A stretch of 64,000 bases of DNA from Perkinsus olseni (lineage: Eukaryota; Perkinsozoa; Perkinsida; Perkinsidae), in NCBI GenBank assembly GCA_013115135.1, contig JABANP010000141.1:50590-114589 (forward strand), read 5' to 3'. The translations under genes and the position numbers were made by a program. Positions 44,128 to 53,091 of the stretch are shown one piece after another (the first letter of the stretch is position 1; each line of letters begins with the position of its first letter). Below the pieces are notes generated by a model. It was not told the DNA's origin and did no database searches. It worked only from the letters and a program-made list of their open reading frames with translations.

Positions 44128-45848
44128 GGAAAAGAGGGAGAATTAAACTGCAAGGTTTGATGGCGGGATGAGATTGACAGAGGATAATCAGGGTGATGTC
44201 ATCACCGTGATGATCGCGTCTCTGCGCGCTCATGTACATGCGTACGGAAAACTGAATCGATCCTTTCGAAAGAGCTATACCTGCCGCTTCTTACACGGCG
44301 CCCAGCTAGTGGCTCGAGGGCTACGATCAACGCTCTGATGTTCTCTTCCCATGCCTAGGCGTTCATCTCGTCTATGCCAAGGCTTCTCGCTGTCCGTACA
44401 CCCTAGTCGATGAGGTTGACGCTATAGGAGCCGCCTGTGCTGTTGCTAAGAACGACGGCTTTCCCAGTTAGGGGCCGATGCGCAAAGCCCGGAGGCACAA
44501 CTGCCGAGGCGAGAGGAAGTCAAAAACCGATCTTTCCGGAGATCGTTGAGGACCTAAACATCATTTCCGCCACCTCTGCAACAATCCGACTGAAACCACG
44601 TGACACGACATTGTAGTGATCTTGGCTGAGAGCATGCGTGCTCCTTCTCAACTGTCCCGAGTTCACCAATGGAACGCGAGTCTACAAATCTCTAGGGAAT
44701 TGCAAGTGTGATGCTCTTCGCGCTGCAGGCTCACAAACCTCCGCGAGTGTTCGCAAGGTACCACTGCGTTCCGCGAAGAGACAAAGATGTAAGGACCCAT
44801 TCGATGGCAGCTTCGCTCCGCTGCGCTTGAGACGCGACGCAACTTGGCCGTGTCGCCTTGCGAGGGCGCCCGTAGTTCTGATAACAGATAAAAGTCCAGA
44901 GTCTGAGTCTGGCCAACGCCACCAGAAATTCTGGTCCAGAATACCCAAGGTCGACCAAGTGGCGCGATGCCATAGAAGAGGACAGGGAGAAGCCTACTCT
45001 TGTATTAGTCGAGCCTCAGCCACGACGCAAGGCACCCTACGCTATCTGCGTATGCGCTGGCCGAAAGGGAACAGCGAAGTACAGCAGAGCGCTAGCCTCA
45101 CAAGAATAGACGAATCGTCTACTACTGCAGAAACAGACTCAGTCTGATGATTATAGTGATAGTAGAACTAGCCTGGCGTGCGTGCAAGACGCCACGAGAG
45201 TTACTACCATCACAACCTGATAAACCGGGAGGACACCTAAGCAGCAGTCGCCACCTGAACTTTGGCTGCTCGTGCTGTCCAGTGGACCATCCCATGCTAT
45301 AGCCGCAGAGAACTTCGTGAGGGGCCAATTCCTGCCGGTGCGTCGGGAATTGCTCCAAATTCGAAGAGCTGCCAGGATCAAATGCCCGTCACTGGGATAG
45401 TAGCGTACTCTTAGTTGGCTTACAGGTGCAGTAGGGAGCCTCTGGAGGGGTAATGGGTACGACTCAACTTCATAATGATCGACACCTACCTCAATACCAT
45501 GAGCTCAAAAAAGCAGGGGAGGGTGGTGTACCTGGATTGGCTCTCACCGAAGAGCTATGGACAAGTCCCGCAACATGCCACCTACTAGGCAAAGCAAAAG
45601 GAGAGTCCTCGGCTATCACTGCCAACATTACTCAGGTGAGGCATGATGTACTCCAACACTCCCTAAATTCCTCAACCACTGAGGCCCAGAGCACTAGTAG
45701 CTCGTAGACGAAGACACCATAGTGATATGAGCTTTGGGTACGAGCCAGCCCGGTCTGCCTGATGATGACATGTGCAAAAGCGGAGAACGAGCTGCACTGG
45801 GGGAGGATCAAAGGTGAAGGGAATCCGACGAGTTAAGGACTAGCCCAT
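44128..45848. other. Intergenic region, no assigned gene
   Basis: Open frames of up to about 170 codons occur on both strands (for example 44638-45147), but composition and lack of motifs suggest chance frames. One copy of the AGCTTCGCTCCGCTGCG motif lies at 44807-44824 outside any recognised gene. Confidence 0.35.
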
Positions 45849-46299
45849 CTCTATACCATTCAGAAGCCTATTTAGCGGGTAGGGCTACATACGGCGCTCT
45901 AGGATATCACATTAACGAGTCGACAGCAAATTGGCGGTAGGGTCGAAATGTGAGGATTGGCGAACAAGGAAACCATTTCACCGGCTGGTCTCGAATGAGG
46001 AATTCAACTCCACGAATAAGGCCCTCAATTTTCTGAAGTCAATTTCGCCGAGTCGTCGCAAGCTGAGAATCACAGCGGGGAGATCGCGTTGTGCGGCTCG
46101 AGTTGATCCCTGAATTTGACGTCCTTATCGGCGGAATTGACTTGCTCATTTGAGGCCGGCCGCTAAGATGACTTCTTTGTTCGCCAATTGGATCTTCCCA
46201 TCTCGACCCTACCGCCAATTTGCTGTCTCGATAATGTGATATCCTGGAGCTCCGTATAGGCAGCCCTACCCGCCAAATAGGCACCTGCATGGTATAGAT
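45849..46299. repeat. Large imperfect inverted repeat (foldback)
   Basis: The left arm starts CTCTATACCATTCAG and runs through CAGCAAATTGGCGGTAGGG (about 45926-45943). The right arm repeats it inverted, with CCCTACCGCCAATTTGCTG at about 46207-46225 and ending at GGTATAG near 46297. Similarity is high in the outer 120 bp and weaker towards a central loop near 46050-46100. It could be a MITE-like foldback element or a locus for a long hairpin transcript. Confidence 0.75.
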
Positions 46300-46789
46300 T
46301 TAGCGAAACTGCCTCTGCTCACACGCCCTGAGGCGAGAATATGCCACAAGCCAACTTGTTTTGTATCCTGCCAGAGCCGACCTCGGATATCTATACCGCT
46401 TCCGTGGCATAGCGGCCTCAAAGTGTCATTGCTCATTGCTTCTGAAGACAAGTCGAGGGGCATATATATTTCGGGTTTTCCTACAATTACGAGTGACATC
46501 AGACACGCTAATGAAAATGAATTTGACCACAAAGCGTAATTTAGGCATTGGTATTACTACAGTCTATTGAAATGGCTCTGCTGCTGCTTGCGCACTACTC
46601 AACTTCTTCAAAGTTGAGGCGTAACTGTTCTTACTCTGAACACAACACACAAGGCTGGTGATGGGAGTGAACGGAGACGTCCCAGTGTTGGTAGCAGTAG
46701 TAAGGTAGGTCTGTGAGAGCACTAGACAGCCGTAGTGAAGAGATTTGCAGCAGAAATCCAACCGTCTGTTAACATATGGCTATATATAC
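46300..46789. other. Intergenic region
   Basis: No gene recognised. The last 80 bases are shared with the flank before transporter copy 2. Confidence 0.4.
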
Positions 46790-48220
46790 TCACGAGTTGT
46801 ATTGCCTCTCATTCTTAACCTTCAGCCATATGAGGGCGACCAAGAAGTTAACACCCACCACCACCGTCCAGACTGCCATGTAGAGCCACTGACGACCCTC
46901 AGAGGATTCAGAGATCGCCGCAGATAGGAAGGGTGAGACCAAACCCGTCAAGCCGGCGATGGCGCTGAGCAATCCCGAGGCCGAGCCACGGTAGAGCGGA
47001 GGGTAGACGGCGGGTGTGAGGACGTAGATAATACACCAACAGGGAATGAGGAAGAAGTAGATGGCACACGATGCAACAGCTACTACCACAGGAGCATTAA
47101 AATACGACGATAAGGTGCACCAAAGACAAGCTAGGCAAGCACAACCTTGGAAGATGCGTAAACAAACGCTCATTGACATCTTCTTCAGCATGTACGCGAT
47201 GACCGCTGTTCCGGGGAGCTCACAGAGGACCATCAAAAAGAGCGTAAAATTAGGGTTAAGACCAGATTCGACCAGGAAGCCTGGAAGGAAAAGAGTGAGC
47301 CCCCAGTAGGCGGTAGCCTGCAGTAACCAAATAAAGCACAAAGGCAACGTAGCACGGGCGAACTCTTCTCCGTGGTAGATGTCCCCGAGTGCCTCAAAGA
47401 AGCCGAGCTTCTTCGACTCAGCCGACGACGATTTATCGACAACCTCCTCCTCAGCCCTGACCGTGAACTCATCGAGACCGGGCACCGTATGCTCGTCGCA
47501 TTTATTCTCTTCGGCCATGTGGAGTAGCACCTTGTGGGCTTCGGATACCTTCCTCCGTGACATCAGATACCGCGGAGTCTCGCAACGGAAGTACCACCTG
47601 AGGATGCCGGTGGGGATGAGTGGAGCGGCAGCCAGTATGAGCAGAACTCTCCATTGGGGGATGTTGGAGAAGGAGAGGTCAGCAAGATTAACCCCAGCCA
47701 AGTAGAGGACACCAATACAGCCACCGACGAAGACGACGGTCGAGTAAAGGCATCTGTGAGATTCTGGAGTGAACTCAACATAGATGAGATAGTCCAACGA
47801 GGAGAGACCACCGAGGCCTATGGCGACGATGCACCGGAACATTACCAGCGACCAGAAACTCCAGGAGAAGGCAGAGGCAATGCCAGCCAGGCCCGAGATC
47901 AAGATCGTCACCACGAACGGCCATTTACGGCCGATACAATCGCTGAGGTACCCGAAAAGTGTCGAGGAGAGCATCGAAAGAAGTGAGGTTAGGAAGGGGA
48001 AGAAGGCATAATCAGTTTGACTAAGGTTATATTCCTTCATGATTCCGCCTTGGATGAAGACCACAACAAGGAGCTCTGCACAGACCGCGAAGTAGCCCAC
48101 TGAACATAGGAGTAGCAGCCAGTATTGGAACTTGCCATAGCCAATGTGATCGATGACCTGCTCGACGTAGGTGGCAGAGGTAGCCACTGAGGAGATCGAG
48201 GCGCTTCGGGACTCCACCAT
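46790..48220 (-). CDS. MFS transporter, SVOP/SLC22-like, array copy 4
   Basis: Intronless. The frame is open to 48379, but the ATG at 48220 (MVESRSASISSVATSATYVE) matches the starts of the other copies and follows a CCACC context, giving about 476 aa. It has GYLSDCIGRKWPF (Cys in place of Arg in the DR-GRK motif) and CETPRYLMSRRK. It is nearly identical to copy 2 from residue 130 onwards. The DR to DC change in the conserved 2-3 loop could affect transport and is unusual for the family. Confidence 0.85.
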   Translation of the reverse strand: MVESRSASISSVATSATYVEQVIDHIGYGKFQYWLLLLCSVGYFAVCAELLVVVFIQGGIMKEYNLSQTDYAFFPFLTSLLSMLSSTLFGYLSDCIGRKWPFVVTILISGLAGIASAFSWSFWSLVMFRCIVAIGLGGLSSLDYLIYVEFTPESHRCLYSTVVFVGGCIGVLYLAGVNLADLSFSNIPQWRVLLILAAAPLIPTGILRWYFRCETPRYLMSRRKVSEAHKVLLHMAEENKCDEHTVPGLDEFTVRAEEEVVDKSSSAESKKLGFFEALGDIYHGEEFARATLPLCFIWLLQATAYWGLTLFLPGFLVESGLNPNFTLFLMVLCELPGTAVIAYMLKKMSMSVCLRIFQGCACLACLWCTLSSYFNAPVVVAVASCAIYFFLIPCWCIIYVLTPAVYPPLYRGSASGLLSAIAGLTGLVSPFLSAAISESSEGRQWLYMAVWTVVVGVNFLVALIWLKVKNERQYNS

Positions 48221-49623
48221 GGAAAAAGAAGAGGGGAAACTACGAGGGCGATTGGCGAGGCTGAACGAACGAGTTGGATCGAATATCGTCGAAAACGGGA
48301 GGGAGACAACAACGCTACATACAACACAACCACTGTCTGCGGAACATCCGCATTCAATTTCACGTAGAATGCCCCACATTCATGTCGCGACACGACCCAT
48401 CTGTACGTTTCCCACTGCGGTTCCGATATCTTGGCTTTATAGCGAGGGCACTTGACACCACGGAGAAGAAACCTTTGCGGAGTCTTCGAAGTGATTCCAA
48501 TCGAATTGGAAATCGCGGAGCGATGCAGTGTGCGCTGAGGCGTCTTCTCCGCACAAAGCTCCTCCCGATCTCCAAGATGTTCACCTCGAACGACCTCGAG
48601 AGTTGCATAGTGAAAAATATCCTGTGCTATGCGGCTGAACTCCGCTGCCGAGATTGCCAGGTGAGCTTAGAGAGGTGGAGAAGGCTGAGCTGGTGTAGGC
48701 AACGCCTTTGGGATGAAGGGTGGCCCCTTCAAGCAATACCGGGACGGGTTACTTATGGAACGTTGAAGAAGAAATCTAGGCCGTTGACGCTGCGGAAGTG
48801 ACGTCGAGGTGGGACGACAGCTGGGCGAACGACGACTGCATAGGAGAGTGTATGTACAGCAACGGTAGTCGCTGAGAGATTACGTCATTTCCGTGCCCAG
48901 TGAGTTTTCTATTACGATGCCACATAGCAATGAGTCCAGTGGAATTGGGGAGGTTGGAGACCCAACAGGGCCCGCTAGCACTGGAAAGATGTAACTATGC
49001 AGGTCATTGAAGACGATCACGGCCGCCTATGCTTTGCCTGCAGCTGTTGTTGCTATGGCAAACATGGGCATATGTTGCGTACCGTACGCCATAGGTATGG
49101 ACGCTTTACGTCACGATGAACTTAGGTCCCCAGGGTGGTTATGTAATAGGGCATCAGAGACCAACCCCTCCCTCCACAGCTACTATAATATCACTGGAGT
49201 TCGGCTGTGGTAGCCCGCCGGACGCCCCTCTCACCACAGCTACCAGTCCTCTCCCTTCAGCCGTCCCTCCGTGGGTTAGTAACAGACGAGTATCCACATG
49301 ACAACGATGCCCAGCTGATGGCCTCGCTTCATGAGTACCTTTCGAAGATGACTCCGCCAAAACGGACGCCGGGAAACGACGACATCGAAGAGAACAACTT
49401 GATGATGCTGCGTAACAGTCGCTGCAGCTCGTTGCTGTTGTCCCTGTCCCATCCAGAGCTCGCCACACAGCAAAACAACAACACCCAAGTTAGTCAGCAC
49501 ACCCTCGTAAAAAAGTATGAGAATCATGACATCATGGGAACAACATCATCGCTGAGCTACGATGACAGTAGGAAGAAGAGTGTCCTCATCATGACCAGAG
49601 GGACCTGCATGCCTCGGTTAGTT
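48221..49623. other. Intergenic region with a possible exon
   Basis: A plus-strand ATG at 48523 opens MQCALRRLLRTKLLPISKMF and ends at a good donor (GATTGCCAG/GTGAGC, 48660). It may be the first exon of a small unrecognised gene. Another open plus-strand frame at 49207-49560 enters the antisense of the protease. I cannot assign either. Confidence 0.3.
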
Positions 49624-50832
49624 TCAGTTTACCAGCAGAGCGATCTTCCCTTCACCAAAGTCCACGTGGACGCTACATGCCCTGAACAGTGGTGTACCCA
49701 AGACGTTGAGGCCAGTCTGTTGCTGCACAAGTATTACTGTCTCCCTCTTACCAATGTTCTTACAGTAGCCTCGCGGGGCTATTTTGACAGGGATGGATTT
49801 TCGACCGTCGCCCAAATGCAGCACCAGCGTCGGGAGATAGCGGACTGCTTCTCTCCTGACGTGCAGCGAGCCCGAGCTCCCTCGCCTGTACATCAGATCG
49901 ATCCGTTCGCTTCTGAAACCATTCGCCTTCAATCTGTTTCGGAGGTTCCCTTCGATGACACCAGGCAGATCCGGATGGGGAAGGTGAATACGGTTGGAAC
50001 CCGTATCCATAGCCGTCAGGATCGACTTCGGATACTTCCACGCAGCCGAAAGATTCCCATCTGCTGCATCGAGCAGCCCCACCGAGGACACCCACGTTCT
50101 CGGGAGCGTCGGACTATATTCAGAACCATACGGGAAATGCAGGAAGGAGTAGTTGCTCTCCCTTGACTCGGTCACAGTGTCACCAATCGTCAACCGACCG
50201 GATATGAAATCGGAGTTCTGAGCGTGTGTACCCGTCCGAAGGGTATAAGACATGCGGTGGATCAAGTTGTGTTGCATAAGACCCTCGATGAAGCTCCCAT
50301 CGTCACCTGAGTTCCCCGTTGACCCTCTAGAGCCCAGTGGCAGCCTCGAGAGGCCGAGGAAGCCATGCGGTCTGACGCCAGTAATCCAGGAGGTGACCCG
50401 GGCGACTCTGAAGGTGAAGGGAGTTGGAGCCTGGTCGTCGCCCAGTGCGACCATGCCCGTTCGTCTGATAGTCTCTATTGATGCATTGCCTACGAAGTCT
50501 GATTTCGCTGTTGTTTCGGCGTCGAACAGACAGGGCGCATCTTTGGGACAGAAGTAACAGCTGGAGCGTGACTCGGCGCAAGCCCCTCCGCCGTACTTCT
50601 CTTCGTACCAGTCACCATCCATCACGACAAGGTCCCAATAACCAGTGTCTACCAGCAGCTCTACAGCTTGCCCGTCTATCGACACTCTGACGAAGCCTCG
50701 GTCGACTGGCATGGTTACGGTGGCAGCCCCCTTCGCGCTCCCTTCAGGCCTCGCCTGTACTGCGGCTCGACAGAAGGTACGCAGTGCGGCGTTAAGGATG
50801 ATGATGATGGTAGAGACCTTCGTCATCATCAT
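49624..50832 (-). CDS. Secreted pepsin-like aspartic protease (family A1)
   Basis: Intronless, 402 aa. An N-terminal signal peptide (VSTIIIILNAALRTF) is followed by a two-lobed pepsin fold. The first catalytic Asp is in LLVDTGYWDLVV (about residue 62) and the second in TAMDTGSNRIHL (about residue 268). LGTPLFRACSVHVDF near the end is the usual C-terminal lobe signature. Cysteine pairs (CAESRSSCYFCPKDAPC) lie after the first lobe strand. The first active-site motif is DTGY rather than the usual DTGS/DTGT, a small departure. No long propeptide is obvious. It is likely secreted or lysosomal and acts on proteins at low pH. Confidence 0.85.
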   Translation of the reverse strand: MMMTKVSTIIIILNAALRTFCRAAVQARPEGSAKGAATVTMPVDRGFVRVSIDGQAVELLVDTGYWDLVVMDGDWYEEKYGGGACAESRSSCYFCPKDAPCLFDAETTAKSDFVGNASIETIRRTGMVALGDDQAPTPFTFRVARVTSWITGVRPHGFLGLSRLPLGSRGSTGNSGDDGSFIEGLMQHNLIHRMSYTLRTGTHAQNSDFISGRLTIGDTVTESRESNYSFLHFPYGSEYSPTLPRTWVSSVGLLDAADGNLSAAWKYPKSILTAMDTGSNRIHLPHPDLPGVIEGNLRNRLKANGFRSERIDLMYRRGSSGSLHVRREAVRYLPTLVLHLGDGRKSIPVKIAPRGYCKNIGKRETVILVQQQTGLNVLGTPLFRACSVHVDFGEGKIALLVN

Positions 50833-51422
50833 CGGGGGAGGTTGGAGGACAACTACAACTTAGGAAATGTCCAAAGTAGGCCTTCAGTGGCTGATCCCGG
50901 GGGCGCTGCGAATCTTGCAGCCTTACCTACACTTGCAATTCCTTCACGCTTCTATCTAATACCCGAGTATCTTAGGTTGATCGTGGACTGTCACAAATCG
51001 ACCATCCGTTATTGAGGTCCTGCGTTCTCATGACGGCAGCGAAGTGTCCTGAATGCCGATCCTGGATGTGGTCCCGGAGCGATACGTTCTGAGAACGAGC
51101 AAAGTGGTGACGGGAGTGGTCGCCCGCTCCACGACATTCTCCGGGACCACAGAGTTGTCGTCTGGTCGGATGCGGGTCTTGATGCATTGTAGCTCACGAT
51201 GGAACCTTCTGACTCGGGTATCGTAGTAGGCAAGCATGTCTATGCTACCTACTATTGATTGGTAGTAGCCTGTGCTGCTTCCGGGCGTTTGTGTGCCTGC
51301 TGGTAAAGGTTGATGGACGTTTCATCTGTCTACCTGCCTGTCAGACGCGTAGAATTCCGTTTCCACTCAGTCGACTATACGGAAGGCTGTCTTGCATTCC
51401 AGACCTGTTCGTCATCTTCCCG
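50833..51422. other. Divergent intergenic region
   Basis: Lies between the protease start and the NCBP3/YbaK gene. It contains AGTATCTTAGGTTGATCG (about 50967-50984), half of a family A element. No gene recognised. Confidence 0.4.
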
Positions 51423-52908
51423 ATGGCCTTTCCCTGTCCGATTTCCCCCTCTGCTTCAACTCCCTCATCACCATCATCATCACCACAGCACCACCAGTTC
51501 GCCCCTCGACGCCCGTTCAACCCCAACTGCCCCGTAAGACCAGACGTCTATCACCTCTACGGCGTCTCCTTAGTGCATGAACCTGAGCTCATCCAAAGCC
51601 TACGGTGGAGGACATCACGATGCTGTCCGGGTAGAATGGGTTGATGATGCTTCCTGCAACCTCGTCTATCCCGATGCTCACTCGGCCAAGTCCTCGCTGT
51701 TGCCGCAGCTCGTAGGGTCGGAGTTGCCGCCTTTGGACGGCTCCTGGCTGCCTTGTAGGCCTCTCAGGAAGGTGGGTGTAGGTCTAGGTGGCGACAAGTC
51801 GTTTATGGAGGCCACAGAGCTGCAGATCAGGGTCGCCACCACCGCGGACGTGAAGGACCTCCATCATAAAGGGGATGTTGATTCTACCTATTATCAACTG
51901 AACTGTGATCGGGTGGTGCGACGAAAGCTGTCTTATCATGGCCAGGAGTGGCACAGGAAAAAGCAGGAGAGACGGGATAATTATAATAAGGCCAAGCAGG
52001 AGGCAGTGGCAGAGCCAGCTGCTACTGCGCCGAGGATCGGCCTCGATGGCTATGCTACTGCGGCTATGAATCCGCTGTTGTTTTTGAGGGCATCCAACTC
52101 GACTATGGAGGTTGACAAGAAAGAAGATCTTCTGAGTATGGTCAACAAGGCAGAGGACGCTGCTGGTTTTGGTAAGGCGGAGGTGCACGGCGGTGGAAAG
52201 GGGAAAGGGAGGAAAAGGCAGAGTGCCGACGGTATCTTGCACTCGACCTCGGCTGACAAAAGACAGGTTAACCTGCCGATTGCAGTGGTGAAGTTCTGTA
52301 AAAGATACCGGCTGAAGTATGAGGCAGTTAAATTGAGGAAAACTTATCGCAGTATTTCCTTTGGTCAGCAGAAGTCGCTGAAGAAAGGCGGTCCTCCGGA
52401 GGCCCCTCCGTGGGAGGTCTACGTGGCGGCTAATGGCCTGCAGGAGACCACACTCGCCCATGCCGTTTGGATATCCATTGGGGACTGGCAGAAGGAGGAA
52501 GGGGTGGATAAGCTGCTTCAGAGGAGGGTGGTAGTATTGGTACCCCATGTACCGGGTACGGGGGTATCTCTGGATATGATTTCGGAGAAATGTGGTATGA
52601 AGGCTAAGACGGTGTCGGTATCCCACATGCAGAAGGAGCTGGGATTCCCACCCATGGTGTGTCCACCGTTCGGCCATCAGTTCGCGCCGAATGTCGTCAA
52701 ATCCGGGGTCGATGCTGGCTCTTTACAACCGCCGAAGATTCTCATCAGCGAGGATCTTATCGCCTCGCCCATGGTCGTCTTCGACCTCGGTAATAATGCG
52801 ATCAAAATCTCGGGAAGTCAACTGAAACGGTTGATCGATTTGGGACCCGACAGTGGTTGTGATGTGGTACCCTGCGGATCGGATATCTTAGTCAAGAAGG
52901 CTGCGTGA
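51423..52908 (+). CDS. NCBP3-like RNA-binding region fused to a YbaK-type aminoacyl-tRNA deacylase domain
   Basis: The N-terminus (from the ATG at 51423) is Ser/Pro-rich, then DVYHLYGVSL and, in another frame, VRVEWVDDASCNLVY and LQIRVATTADVKDL. This is the VYG / EWLDDSSCNVV / RLATKDD order of NCBP3 (DUF2414), which binds capped mRNA. The long frame 51577-52908 has no break and ends in a YbaK/ProX-like domain: VVVLVPHVPG, VSVSHMQKELGF, VCPPFGHQF, ILISEDL, NAIKISGSQLKRL. YbaK domains hydrolyse mischarged tRNAs. A change of frame by one base near 51597 separates the two NCBP3-like parts. No intron that fixes this was found, so a sequence error, true frameshift or unseen splice is possible. Confidence 0.55.
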
Positions 52909-53091
52909 TGGAGGTTAACCTGTGGGGGACTGTAATATTGTATCTTTGCTTCGTCGAGAGTATCCTCGAAGTTTCCTATAACGTCGGTTTGATTCAGCCT
53001 CTCCTTGCGTTCAAGTGCTCAGGGCGGAGCGGCGGCCGACCCCCTCAGTTTGTGCCTTCGCCTTTTGTCTGCCTGTTGTCGCTTCTCCAAG

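Noticed and set aside
44638..45147. Plus-strand frame of 169 codons
   Set aside because: Arg/Ser/Cys-rich without motif, equally long frames on the other strand, and no splice support.
49207..50166. Long plus-strand open frame (319 codons) over the protease
   Set aside because: It lies antisense to the aspartic protease, which has both catalytic motifs and the family's full layout. The plus-strand reading has no motifs and is a shadow, apart perhaps from its first 350 bases.
51784..52677. Minus-strand open frame of 297 codons
   Set aside because: Antisense of the NCBP3/YbaK frame; His- and Leu-rich with no recognisable domain.
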